Part shown: positions 1 to 8,598 of the stretch, piece by piece | Position numbering within the stretch: the first letter of the stretch is position 1 | Layout: each line of letters begins with the position of its first letter | Made by a program: the position numbers and the translations under genes | The notes under the pieces: model-generated | What the model was told of the DNA's origin: nothing | What the model saw: the letters and a program-made list of their open reading frames with translations, nothing else | Databases searched by the model: none | NCBI GenBank assembly: GCA_019420345.1 | Contig: JAHZHI010000030.1 | Coordinates: 52,916-116,915, forward strand | Direction: 5' to 3' | Length of the DNA stretch: 64,000 nucleotides | DNA from: Peptococcaceae bacterium | GTDB taxonomy: Bacteria; Bacillota; Peptococcia; Peptococcales; Peptococcaceae

Positions 1-1
1 G

Positions 2-832
2 TTGTGCTCACATCAGTGCGTGATACAACCTGGTGAGATGGGGATTTGCAGATGTCGTATCAATGATAATGGAGTGCTGGTCGCAAAGACCTACGGAGAG
101 ATCAGTGGGATGACCACTGAAGATCTGATTGAAATGGGATTCCACTTCTATCCGGATAAAGATCAAAAATTGCTCTCCATTTCAGCGTATGGATGTAATA
201 TGAATTGTCCATATTGCATCAATCGCCATATCTCGCAGGGGCGCATTCACACAGAACATCTTGAACCAGAGGAGCTGGTTGAACGTTTGAAAAATCTTCA
301 TCGTTCACGTGGTGTTAATGGTGTCTGCTATACCTTTAATGAACCTCTGATTTGGTTTGAACATGTGCGTGATTATTCAAAAGTAGTGCGTGAAGCGGGA
401 TTTCAGAATGCGCTAGAGACCAATGGTATGATCAATTCAGATGCGTTTAAAACGCTCCTTGAAACCATGGATATGGTTAACATTGATTACAAAGGCTTTA
501 GTGAAGAATTTTACCGTGAATATCTTCAGGGCGATTATCAGAGTGTTCTTGACAATATTAGCATTTTGGCGAAGAGCGGCGTTTATTATGAAGTTACCTG
601 CTTAATTGTTGCGAATGTTAATGACAATGATGCAGAATTTGACAAGGGGATGCAGGCTCTGCAACAAGTGGCGCCGGAAGCACCAATCAATTTGTTGGCA
701 GTTGTACCACGCAATAAAGAAGAACTGGAAATGGTGCCAAGCATCGAAAAAATGAACGATCTGTTGGAAATTGCAAAGAAATATTTTACGCAGGTTCAGG
801 TCGTTGATCGAGATAAAGCGCCACAGTGGTGA
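2..832 (+). CDS. Radical SAM protein, 5'-truncated by the window edge
   Basis: Radical SAM enzyme resembling the AmmeMemoRadiSam / PFL-activase-like family. The CxxxCxxC motif that binds the [4Fe-4S] cluster is visible as CNMNCPYC around residues 65-72. The N-terminus shows a Cys-rich stretch (CSHQC...GICRCR) that in this family normally follows further upstream residues, so the true start lies before the window and no start codon should be assigned. The stop TGA overlaps the ATG of the next gene, so the two are probably translationally coupled. The substrate cannot be deduced: the family includes glycyl-radical activases and uncharacterised enzymes. The radical SAM assignment is firm; the subfamily is inferred. 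Confidence 0.85.
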   Translation: MCSHQCVIQPGEMGICRCRINDNGVLVAKTYGEISGMTTEDLIEMGFHFYPDKDQKLLSISAYGCNMNCPYCINRHISQGRIHTEHLEPEELVERLKNLHRSRGVNGVCYTFNEPLIWFEHVRDYSKVVREAGFQNALETNGMINSDAFKTLLETMDMVNIDYKGFSEEFYREYLQGDYQSVLDNISILAKSGVYYEVTCLIVANVNDNDAEFDKGMQALQQVAPEAPINLLAVVPRNKEELEMVPSIEKMNDLLEIAKKYFTQVQVVDRDKAPQW

Positions 833-1698
833 TGGGTATGGCGGACTATAAAGACCGCTTGGTGGCCATCAATTATGAATTGCGTGATTGCCAAGAAAAA
901 GAACAAAAATTGTTGTTTGAAGATCCATTCTGGAAAAAAGCTGTCAGTAAGACAACAGGATCAGTGAAGGAAAAAATCGAAGATAAAATTCCAGAAAAAT
1001 TGGAAGATACATTAAATAAAGCTTTTACTGCTGCCTTTAAGATGGTTTTTCAGGAAGGCAAGGTTTTGATAAAGAAAACCTACAACGAAGAAACATTAAA
1101 ATCGGAATATGTCGATAAACGTGTCGGCGTGCAAACCAAAGGTGACCGCTCGCTGATTAAGAAATTGCGTCGGCCAGCGGAAAAACGATACTTTAAGTCG
1201 TTAGGTGTGGCTGCGACAGAAGGCGTGGGTCTTGGCCTGCTTGGCATTGGTTTGCCCGATATTCCGATCCTTATTGGAAATATGATTCGTACCTGTACGG
1301 TTTCTGCGCATAGCCATGGCCTAGACACAGATCGTAAGGATGAACAGATTTATATGCTCATGATGATTCGTCTTGCGGCTATGCCTGCAGAAGAACGTGC
1401 TGCCCTTAACAAGCAGTTAGATGCTTTGGGTGATGCGATTGATTCAGGAAAAGAGATTTTGATGGATTTAGAAGAGGAGATGCAGGCAACATCTGAGCGA
1501 CTGTCGATGACCTTGTTATTCAGCAGATTTGTCATGGGCTTACCGGTTGTTGGCGTAGCAGGAGGCCTTTATAATCCAGTGATTGTCAGCCAGCTTCACC
1601 AATTGGCAGAAGTAAAATATGAATCTCGGCTGTTAAAGCGTTGTAAAGCGGACTTGGTCCGTCAATATCATAAAGACAAAGGAGAAATGAACGAATGA
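832..1698 (+). CDS. EcsC family protein
   Basis: EcsC-family protein of about 288 residues. The central segment (around residues 125-150) has the Gly-rich hydrophobic run ending in GLPDIPILIGNMIRT that typifies the family, and a second hydrophobic segment lies near residues 225-250. The N-terminal third is Lys/Glu-rich and probably helical. The B. subtilis protein that gave the family its name belongs to an ABC locus affecting secretion, but the biochemical role of the family is unclear. I chose the ATG at 832 because it overlaps the upstream stop as TGATG; in-frame GTG codons at 826 and 829 are less likely. The next gene starts inside this gene's end. Confidence 0.8.
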   Translation: MGMADYKDRLVAINYELRDCQEKEQKLLFEDPFWKKAVSKTTGSVKEKIEDKIPEKLEDTLNKAFTAAFKMVFQEGKVLIKKTYNEETLKSEYVDKRVGVQTKGDRSLIKKLRRPAEKRYFKSLGVAATEGVGLGLLGIGLPDIPILIGNMIRTCTVSAHSHGLDTDRKDEQIYMLMMIRLAAMPAEERAALNKQLDALGDAIDSGKEILMDLEEEMQATSERLSMTLLFSRFVMGLPVVGVAGGLYNPVIVSQLHQLAEVKYESRLLKRCKADLVRQYHKDKGEMNE

Positions 1699-2642
1699 AA
1701 AAATTAGTTGTATTGGAACCACTTAGTGTACCAGATGATGTTCTCGAAGGTATGCTGCAGGAAAAACTTGGCGATCAAGTTGAATGGACCCTTTACGATC
1801 ATCGCGCTGCTTCTGATGAAGAAATGATTGAACGCGCAAAAGATGCAGAAATCGTTGTCATCGCAAATCAGCCAATGAGTGCTAACGTTATGGAACATCT
1901 CGAAAAAATTGAGCTGTTGGCAGTTGCGTTTACTGGATTTGATCATATTCCAATGGATGTTTGCAAAGCAAAAGGCGTTACCGTCTGCAATGCCAGTGGC
2001 TATTCCAACGAAGCCGTTACTGACCTTGTTTTTGGGATGACCATTACTCTGCTGCGCAATATTCGCGAATGCGATAAAGTGGTTCGTGAAGGCGGCACCA
2101 TGGCTGGTTTGGTTGGTCAGGAATTATCGGCCTTAAAGTTTGGGGTTGTAGGTTGTGGTCACATTGCACAGCAAGTGTTGAAAGTAGCACAGGCTTTTGG
2201 CTGTGATTGCTATGCGTACAACCGCAGTCCAAAGGAAGTGGAAGGGGTTACTTTTGTAGATCTTGACACTTTGATGTCTACCTGCGATGTGGTTTCTGTA
2301 CACTTGGCGATGAACGATCAAACTCGTGGGTTCATTGGCAAAAAACAAATTGATGAAATGAAGCCTACCGCTATTTTGATCAACTGCGCACGCGGACCAA
2401 TCGTTGATATTGAGGCATTGGCACAGGCACTGAATGAAGGTCGTCTTGGCGGTGCTGGTATCGATGTATTCTACACCGAACCACCACTGGAAGCAGGACA
2501 TCCATTGTTCACGACGCCACATACGCTGTTGACACCTCATGTGGCTTTTGCAACGGATGAAGCATTTGTGAAACGTGCACATATTGTGGCCGACAATATT
2601 GCAGCATTTTTAGCCGGCAATCCAACAAATGTTGTGGGCTAA
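1695..2642 (+). CDS. NAD-dependent D-isomer-specific 2-hydroxyacid dehydrogenase
   Basis: A 315-residue D-2-hydroxyacid dehydrogenase that reduces a 2-keto acid (for example hydroxypyruvate, glyoxylate or pyruvate) with NAD(P)H. The Rossmann motif GVVGCGHIAQ lies near residue 150. The catalytic Arg is in NCARGP (around residue 235), the Glu is in the region leading to FYTEPP, and the His is in LTPHVAFAT. The length fits the family. The ATG overlaps the EcsC stop (ATGA), so it is the last gene of a tight three-gene operon closed by the terminator at 2701. The exact substrate is not readable from sequence. Confidence 0.88.
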   Translation: MKKLVVLEPLSVPDDVLEGMLQEKLGDQVEWTLYDHRAASDEEMIERAKDAEIVVIANQPMSANVMEHLEKIELLAVAFTGFDHIPMDVCKAKGVTVCNASGYSNEAVTDLVFGMTITLLRNIRECDKVVREGGTMAGLVGQELSALKFGVVGCGHIAQQVLKVAQAFGCDCYAYNRSPKEVEGVTFVDLDTLMSTCDVVSVHLAMNDQTRGFIGKKQIDEMKPTAILINCARGPIVDIEALAQALNEGRLGGAGIDVFYTEPPLEAGHPLFTTPHTLLTPHVAFATDEAFVKRAHIVADNIAAFLAGNPTNVVG

Positions 2643-2700
2643 TGCAAACGTATAGACGATAAGAGAAAACACTGTTGATCCATAAACAATACTAATAAAA

Positions 2701-2730
2701 CGACCCTCTCATTTGGGAGGGTCGTTTTTT
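2701..2730 (+). terminator. Rho-independent terminator
   Basis: An 8-bp stem (CGACCCTC / GAGGGTCG) is followed by TTTTTT. It ends the radical SAM-EcsC-dehydrogenase operon and insulates the dcw cluster downstream. Confidence 0.9.
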
Positions 2731-2831
2731 GCGCTTATTTGGGGACCTAAGGGATTTATTAAGCTGAATTTAAGGCGCTGTTAAGCCAATCTCGGGTCAA
2801 GTTAGGGTAGAAATCCCTGGAAAATTAGTGT

Positions 2832-2876
2832 AAAGTGGAGGAGAAAGGGGCAAAAAGGGACAATAAGGATGAAGGG
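2832..2876 (+). promoter_or_regulatory. Candidate MraZ box (G-tract direct repeats)
   Basis: Short A-rich/G-rich repeats occur at about helical spacing just before mraZ: G tracts begin at 2835 (GTGGAG), 2847 (GGGG), 2857 (GGGA), 2867 (GGAT) and 2874. MraZ is known to bind several direct GTGG-type repeats at about 10-nt spacing upstream of its own gene. The match here is imperfect after the first repeat, and some of these purines may simply be the ribosome binding region. I see no convincing -35/-10 pair in 2731-2830. Confidence 0.45.
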
Positions 2877-2887
2877 AGTGGGCCTTT

Positions 2888-3313
2888 ATGTTTTTAGGTG
2901 AATACAAACACACTATTGACAATAAATGCCGACTCACGATTCCAGCGAAATTCCGTGAAGACCTCAATAATCAATGTGTTATAGCAAAAGGCCTTGATGG
3001 TTGCCTTGCTGTTTATCCGATGGATGAATGGGCGTTGATTTGTGAAAAAATTGATGCCAAGCCATCCAGTGATGTGAAGGTTCGGCGATTCAAGCGACTT
3101 TTCTATGCTAGTGCCAGTGTTGAGATCTTGGATAAACAGGGACGTTTGTCCATTCCTCCGGCGTTAATGGAGTATGCGGCGATTGACAAAGATGTATACA
3201 TCGTTGGTGAATCGAATACATTTGAACTGTGGAGTGCAGAACGTTGGACTTCGCAAAAGGCCGAAGAGGGAGAGGATTCTTTCGAAGAACTTGCAGGATT
3301 TCTGGGCATATAA
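2888..3313 (+). CDS. mraZ: Transcriptional regulator MraZ
   Basis: A 141-residue MraZ, the DNA-binding repressor that heads dcw clusters and binds repeats in its own promoter. Two AbrB-like half domains are visible: residues 1-50, starting MFLGEYKHTIDNKCRLTIPA, and about 75-125, with LDKQGRLSIPPALMEYA. Length and position, immediately before rsmH, are canonical. The ATG at 2888 follows a purine-rich GGGAGTGGG region. It probably autoregulates through the repeats at 2832-2876. Confidence 0.95.
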   Translation: MFLGEYKHTIDNKCRLTIPAKFREDLNNQCVIAKGLDGCLAVYPMDEWALICEKIDAKPSSDVKVRRFKRLFYASASVEILDKQGRLSIPPALMEYAAIDKDVYIVGESNTFELWSAERWTSQKAEEGEDSFEELAGFLGI

Positions 3314-3327
3314 GGGTGGTATCACAA

Positions 3328-4287
3328 ATGGAATTTCAACATATACCGGTGCTGTATGATGAAGTTTTAAATGGTTTAAATCTTCAACAAGGCGGAATCT
3401 ATGTCGATGGAACAGTTGGCGGTGGCGGACATGCCAGCGGTATCCTTCAAGCAATTGGCAAGGACGGGCGTTTGCTCGCCATTGATCAGGATGTTAACGC
3501 CTTGGCAGCGGCAAAGAAAAGACTTGCCCCGTATGACGGTCAAGTGACTTTTTTTCATGCAAACTTTGTTCAGATGCCGGAAATTATTGATGCAAATGCA
3601 CCTGATGGCGTAGATGGGATATTGATTGATATCGGCGTATCATCGCCGCAGATTGACAATGCTCAGCGTGGCTTCAGTTATATGCATGATGCACCTTTAG
3701 ACATGAGAATGAATACGGAAGCAGCGTTTTCTGCTTATGAATTGGTTAACAACTATGATGAAGATGCGTTAGAACGCGTTTTGCGCGAATATGGTGAAGA
3801 AAAATGGTCCAGACGTATTGCAAAGATCATTGTTGAGCGCCGAAACATTGCACCGATAGAGACAACCTTTCAACTGGTAGACTGCATTGAGCGTGCCATT
3901 CCAAAAGGTGCGCGTGAAAAAGGCTCCCATGTTGCGAAACGCACTTTTCAGGCAATTCGTATTGAAGTCAATCATGAATTGGATGTCCTGGAAAATGTGT
4001 TGGATCAAGCAGTTGAACGGTTGAAAATTGGCGGCCGCATGGCTGTGATCACGTTTCATTCTCTGGAAGACAGGATTGTCAAACAGCATTTTAAGTATCT
4101 GGCAAGTGATTGCATTTGTCCACCAGAACTGCCGTTTTGTCAATGTGATAAGATGGCTACGGTGAAAATCATTACACGAAAACCAATTGTTGCGTCAAAA
4201 GAGGAACTGGTGCAGAATTCACGAGCAGGCAGCGCCAAGCTCCGCATTGTAGAAAAAATACCTGCTTATAAACGAAGAAAATATTAG
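3328..4287 (+). CDS. rsmH: 16S rRNA (cytosine(1402)-N(4))-methyltransferase
   Basis: RsmH (MraW), which N4-methylates C1402 in the decoding centre of 16S rRNA using SAM. The SAM-binding loop DGTVGGGGHA lies near residue 32, and the family signature SSPQIDNAQRGFSY near 105. The C-terminal part has ITFHSLEDRIVK. I placed the start at 3328 (MEFQHIPVLYDEVL), 14 nt after the mraZ stop, with AAGGGTGG as ribosome binding site. An upstream in-frame TTG at 3229 would overlap mraZ and lacks such a site. The length of 319 residues fits. Confidence 0.95.
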   Translation: MEFQHIPVLYDEVLNGLNLQQGGIYVDGTVGGGGHASGILQAIGKDGRLLAIDQDVNALAAAKKRLAPYDGQVTFFHANFVQMPEIIDANAPDGVDGILIDIGVSSPQIDNAQRGFSYMHDAPLDMRMNTEAAFSAYELVNNYDEDALERVLREYGEEKWSRRIAKIIVERRNIAPIETTFQLVDCIERAIPKGAREKGSHVAKRTFQAIRIEVNHELDVLENVLDQAVERLKIGGRMAVITFHSLEDRIVKQHFKYLASDCICPPELPFCQCDKMATVKIITRKPIVASKEELVQNSRAGSAKLRIVEKIPAYKRRKY

Positions 4288-4302
4288 TAAAGATTTCTGG
4301 GG

Positions 4303-4761
4303 ATGATGACCGTGGGAGCAGCAAGAAAATACGTATCACATGATACTTATCCGGACGCGGAGGAGCATAAAAATAGGGCGGCGAATATCATGTTTAGCAC
4401 GAACTCAAAACGAGCAATCGCGAAAAAACAAAATGAACGCGTATTGCGCAGAAAGTTTGAAAAGAATAAGCCGCGCTTGTCCTTGTTTCGTGCTTTGATC
4501 ATTGCGTTTATTTTAGGCATTTTATGCGTTGGTCAATATGCCGTTATTCAGGACTTAGGGCTGAAAATTAATGAAGGGCAGCAGAGCCTTGATGACATCA
4601 ATGCACAAAATGAAACGTTAAAGCAGCAGAGTGCAGCTTTGAATAACCGTAATGTGGTGAAAGAAAAAGCGGAAAAAGAGCTTGGCATGCAGGAAGCTGA
4701 AGAAATTATTGTTTATACACCAACAACTCCACAGGCTTCCCAGTCTGCTGATGCAAAATAA
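4303..4761 (+). CDS. ftsL: FtsL/DivIC-like septum formation protein
   Basis: A small bitopic membrane protein. It has a basic cytoplasmic N-terminus, one membrane segment (around residues 62-84, LFRALIIAFILGILCVGQYA), then a coiled coil of roughly 45 residues (LKINEGQQSLDDINAQNETL...). This is the FtsL topology, and the position between rsmH and ftsI is exactly that of ftsL. FtsL links FtsQ and FtsW/FtsI in the divisome. The start is uncertain: ATG 4303/4306 and GTG 4312 follow a GGGG, but ATG 4390 would give a more typical length. Sequence is poorly conserved in this family, so topology and context carry the call. Confidence 0.8.
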   Translation: MMTVGAARKYVSHDTYPDAEEHKNRAANIMFSTNSKRAIAKKQNERVLRRKFEKNKPRLSLFRALIIAFILGILCVGQYAVIQDLGLKINEGQQSLDDINAQNETLKQQSAALNNRNVVKEKAEKELGMQEAEEIIVYTPTTPQASQSADAK

Positions 4762-4776
4762 GGAGTTGGATGAATT

Positions 4777-7032
4777 TTGGAACCCCGTAAAACACGTATA
4801 CCGTTTATTATTGTGTTTGCAGTTGCGGCTTTAGCAATATTGATTTCTTTGAAATTGTTTTATGTCCAGGTTTTAGCAAGCGAAAAATACAGCGATGATT
4901 CACTGAATAATCGTTTGCAAAATGTTGAGATAACACCGAATCGTGGGATTATTTATGATCGCAATAATGAGGCGATGGCGATTAGTGTTGAAAAAATGTC
5001 GGTTTATATTACACCATCTGTGATTCGGGAATCCAGCAGTCGAGATGAGATCGTGAACGATATTGTTGACTGCTTGCATATGACAAAATCAGAAGTCAAT
5101 AAGATCATTGACGACAGCAGCAGCGATTTTGCTTGGTTGAAACGTCAGTGCGAAAAAGAAGACGCAGAAAAGCTGCAGGAAAAAGATTATTTAGGCATTG
5201 GCTTTACAACTGAATATGCACGCGAATATCCAAATAATGAAGAAGCCTGTCATGTGTTGGGCTTTTGTGGTTTGGATAATCAGGGTTTGGCTGGTATTGA
5301 GCTGCAATACGATGACACTTTAGCGGGAACCCCAGGTAAGCTTGTTGTTGAATTTGACAAGCTGGGCAATGCCATTCCGCAGTCGATTCAAGAATCCATT
5401 CCTGCATCACAAGGGCAGAATGTGCATTTGACCATTGATTCTACCATTCAATACTATGTTGAATCTGCATTGGCAGAAGCGCAAAAAGAGCAAAATGCCG
5501 AAGCGATGACGAGCATTGTGATGGATGTTAACACTGGAGAGATCCTCGCAATGGCTAATATTCCGGATTTTGATCCTAATAATTATGGTGATTATGAACC
5601 GGAAACTTGGACAAACCTTGCTATTTCGAAATTGTATGAACCGGGATCGCCGTTCAAAAGTTTGTCGACCTCAATGTATCTTGAAGAAGATATTGTTGAG
5701 CCAGACACACAACTTTATTGTCCTGGTTATGTCATGATTGATGGACATCGTTTTCAGGATTGGGATTATCCTGAGGGTGATGGCTTACAGACCATGAAGC
5801 ATGCGGTAGAGCAATCCTGTAACGTTGCTCAGGCTGAATGCGTCAGCAAATTGGGCTTTGATCGATTCTATGATTATCTTGATGGATTTGGCATGACGAA
5901 GAAAACAGGCGTTGATCTGCCGTCTGAATCATCGCCATTGATGATTGATGAAGATGAAGCTGTTGATCTGGACCTTGCTTCCTCAGCCATTGGGCAGGGG
6001 AATGCGTATACAGCGCTGCAAATGATTACAGCATTTTCTGCTGTCGTCAATGGTGGATATTTGATGAAGCCACAAATTGTTTCTGAGATCACTGACAATG
6101 ATGGCGATGTGGTTGAAAAGACGGAGCCAGAAGTCGTTCGTCAAGTCATCTCTGAAGAAACATCTGAGCAGATGCGCGATATTCTGGAAGGTGTCGTTGA
6201 GGAAGGCTTAGGTACACCGGCTGCGGTTGAAGGCTATCGCGTAGGCGGCAAAACCGGTACCGCGGAAATCGCTTCAGGTGGTACTTATGAAGATAACAAT
6301 TATATATTGAGCTTCATGGGTTTTGCACCTGCTGATGATCCAAAATATGCTTGTCTGGTTGTCGTTGACAGTCCAGAAGGCGGTGGTAATAGTGGGACTT
6401 TGGCTGGGGGAATTTTCTCCAAGATCATGAATAACGTGCTCACCTATTATCAGATTCCACAAACAGAAGCGCCAAGTGAAGATAATGAAAACATCACGGA
6501 AGCGGAAGCTGGTGAAACAGTGACTGTTCCAGATCTGGATCTTCCAATGAGCACTGAAGAAGCACGTGCTGTTATGCAAAAAGCTGGCTTACAAGTTAGT
6601 GATGTAACAACGGGTGATCAGCTGGTTTGTTGTTTGCCGGCATCTGGCACAAAGGTTGCTGCAGGATCTACTGTTGAGTTCTATAGTGTTGATTCTGGCA
6701 GTGATTCAGTCATTTTGCCATCTTTTGAAGGAAAAACCATTAAGGATGTTGATTTGATTTTGAGTGGCTTTGGCTTGCAATCGAAGCTTTCTGGCAGTGG
6801 TCTGGCTTATCGTCAGCAGCCAGCAGCTGGTACATCCGTGACTTCTGGCAGCGAGGTAAAAGTTTGGTTTGCTGGAACCAGCGAACTGGCAAGCATCCAG
6901 GAAGCAACGGAGCAGCTGCAGGAAGAAAACAACGAAAAAAGTGCTTCACAAAGTAACACAGAAAATAACAGTGATTCCTCGAACAGTAGCACGTCTGACC
7001 AATCTACTGCAAAAAAAGATGAGGATGGCTAA
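4777..7032 (+). CDS. ftsI: Division-specific penicillin-binding protein 2 (class B transpeptidase) with PASTA domains
   Basis: Septal class B PBP of 751 residues that cross-links peptidoglycan with FtsW. It has an N-terminal membrane anchor (around residues 8-30), then the PBP dimerisation domain with the TPNRGIIYDRNN motif. The transpeptidase motifs are S291-P-F-K294, S347-C-N349 and K492-T-G-T. Two PASTA domains follow at about residues 580-640 and 645-700, then an Asn/Ser/Thr-rich tail. It starts with TTG at 4777, preceded by AAGGAG. No murE follows, unlike the usual order. PASTA-tailed PBPs of this class include both FtsI and SpoVD; context favours the division enzyme. Confidence 0.92.
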   Translation: MEPRKTRIPFIIVFAVAALAILISLKLFYVQVLASEKYSDDSLNNRLQNVEITPNRGIIYDRNNEAMAISVEKMSVYITPSVIRESSSRDEIVNDIVDCLHMTKSEVNKIIDDSSSDFAWLKRQCEKEDAEKLQEKDYLGIGFTTEYAREYPNNEEACHVLGFCGLDNQGLAGIELQYDDTLAGTPGKLVVEFDKLGNAIPQSIQESIPASQGQNVHLTIDSTIQYYVESALAEAQKEQNAEAMTSIVMDVNTGEILAMANIPDFDPNNYGDYEPETWTNLAISKLYEPGSPFKSLSTSMYLEEDIVEPDTQLYCPGYVMIDGHRFQDWDYPEGDGLQTMKHAVEQSCNVAQAECVSKLGFDRFYDYLDGFGMTKKTGVDLPSESSPLMIDEDEAVDLDLASSAIGQGNAYTALQMITAFSAVVNGGYLMKPQIVSEITDNDGDVVEKTEPEVVRQVISEETSEQMRDILEGVVEEGLGTPAAVEGYRVGGKTGTAEIASGGTYEDNNYILSFMGFAPADDPKYACLVVVDSPEGGGNSGTLAGGIFSKIMNNVLTYYQIPQTEAPSEDNENITEAEAGETVTVPDLDLPMSTEEARAVMQKAGLQVSDVTTGDQLVCCLPASGTKVAAGSTVEFYSVDSGSDSVILPSFEGKTIKDVDLILSGFGLQSKLSGSGLAYRQQPAAGTSVTSGSEVKVWFAGTSELASIQEATEQLQEENNEKSASQSNTENNSDSSNSSTSDQSTAKKDEDG

Positions 7033-7042
7033 CGAGGTACTG

Positions 7043-7143
7043 TATAATTAGAAAAGAGCGTGCTCTTTCTAATACCAACATCAATTATCACTGATTACTT
7101 CATAGCTTAGAGAAGCCGGAGAGTGCTTAGGCATTTCCGGCTT
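7043..7143 (+). promoter_or_regulatory. ftsI-murF junction: -10-like box and two hairpins
   Basis: The 136-nt gap holds a TATAAT at 7043-7048 (no matching -35 seen), a 7-bp hairpin AAAGAGC/GCTCTTT (7053-7068), and a stronger hairpin whose arms AAGCCGGA/TCCGGCTT (7113-7120, 7136-7143) enclose a further AGTGC/GCATT pairing. No T-tract follows the second hairpin, so it is not a typical terminator; it could be a processing site or attenuator before murF. Confidence 0.45.
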
Positions 7144-7168
7144 ACTCGATTTAATGGAGGATAATATC

Positions 7169-8563
7169 ATGTATCAAGTTCCAATAGAGCAAATTGCAAA
7201 AGAAATGGGTCTTCGGTATCAGGGGCCTGCAGGAAAGATAATTCGTAATGTGGTCTTTGACAGTCGTCAGGTGGGGCCCGATGATTTATTTGTTGCTATT
7301 CGCGGTCAACGTGTTGATGGTCATCAGTTTATTAAACAAGCCATGGCTGCCGGCGCGGCTGTTGTGGCTGTTGATGCGGACCATGGTTTTGAAAATGAAA
7401 AGACAGGCTGTCTGATTGTGGAAGATGGTCAAAAATTTATTCAAGCGCTCGGTAAATGGTGTCGTATGCGGTTTCATGGGCCAGTGATTGCTATTACAGG
7501 CAGTCAAGGAAAAACAAGTACGAAAGATCTGCTCGCTCAGGTCTGTGGTCAATCGCATCAGGTCGTTGTAACAAAAGAAAATCAAAACAATGAACTGGGG
7601 ATGCCATTGACCTTAACACGCTTGAATGAAAGTACCGAGATATTGATTGTTGAGATGGGTATGACGGGATTTGGCGAGATTGATTTCCTTTGTCAAATTG
7701 CTCAGCCTACACACGCGATTATTACGGGTATCGGTTTGGTACATGCGGAATATTTAGGCAGTCAACAGGGCATCGCACGTGCAAAGACAGAGCTGTTTAA
7801 ATATCTTCCTCAAAGTGGTGCGGTGGCGTTGCGTGTGAAAGACCGTGAATTGGTGTCACCTTATATACATGAGTGTGCGGCCAAGATTGTTTGGTGCAGC
7901 AATGAAAATGGTGACGGCGACTTGATCAGTAAGAATGTTTCTTTAGAAGCAGATCGCAGCAGCTTCGATTGTCAGATGGATGGCACGTCATTCCATGTTG
8001 ACTTGCCATTTGCAGGTCACCATTTTGTTGATAATGCTCTTTTGGTTACAGCCGTAGCGCGTGCTATTGACATTTCTGTTACAGACATTCAAAATGGATT
8101 GGGGTCAGCGGTATCCCTATCCTCCAGCCGAATGGAAATGCATCCGCTTTTAGACAATCGTTTGCTCATCAATGATTGCTATAATGCCAATCCAGATTCG
8201 ATGATGGCAACATTGGAGGTATTGGCGGGTTATAAACCACGTCCAACGATTGCATGTTTGGGTAACATGTATGAATTGGGACAATACGAACATGAAGGCC
8301 ATGCAAAAGTTGGACGTCATCTGGCAGAACTAGGTATTGATTGTGTGATTTGCTTGGGAAATTTAGCTGAAATTATTGGTGAAAGCGCGATTGCCGCAGG
8401 TATGCCGTCGTCACGCGTGTACTATGTAGATACCAATAAACAGGTGGCACGTATTCTTGAAGAACATGCGCCAAAAGATGCGGTTATTCTGGTTAAAGGC
8501 AGCAACAGCATGAAGATGGTTGATGTGTACCAGGCTATATTAAAAGATAAAAGAATGATATAA
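7169..8563 (+). CDS. murF: UDP-N-acetylmuramoyl-tripeptide--D-alanyl-D-alanine ligase
   Basis: MurF adds D-Ala-D-Ala to the UDP-MurNAc-tripeptide, the last cytoplasmic step of pentapeptide assembly. The N-terminal domain has FDSRQVGPDDLFVAIRGQRVDG, and the ATP loop is ITGSQGKTSTKD near residue 110. The C-terminal domain has DCYNANPDSM, the MurF-type segment with its conserved Asn. GSQGKTS and DCYNANP separate it from MurE. I start at ATG 7169 because GGAGG (7156-7160) lies 8 nt upstream; an earlier ATG at 7154 overlaps that ribosome binding site. Length 464 residues. Confidence 0.95.
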   Translation: MYQVPIEQIAKEMGLRYQGPAGKIIRNVVFDSRQVGPDDLFVAIRGQRVDGHQFIKQAMAAGAAVVAVDADHGFENEKTGCLIVEDGQKFIQALGKWCRMRFHGPVIAITGSQGKTSTKDLLAQVCGQSHQVVVTKENQNNELGMPLTLTRLNESTEILIVEMGMTGFGEIDFLCQIAQPTHAIITGIGLVHAEYLGSQQGIARAKTELFKYLPQSGAVALRVKDRELVSPYIHECAAKIVWCSNENGDGDLISKNVSLEADRSSFDCQMDGTSFHVDLPFAGHHFVDNALLVTAVARAIDISVTDIQNGLGSAVSLSSSRMEMHPLLDNRLLINDCYNANPDSMMATLEVLAGYKPRPTIACLGNMYELGQYEHEGHAKVGRHLAELGIDCVICLGNLAEIIGESAIAAGMPSSRVYYVDTNKQVARILEEHAPKDAVILVKGSNSMKMVDVYQAILKDKRMI

Positions 8564-8598
8564 TGAAAAAATGATTTCTAAAAAAGCAGGAGATGGCC

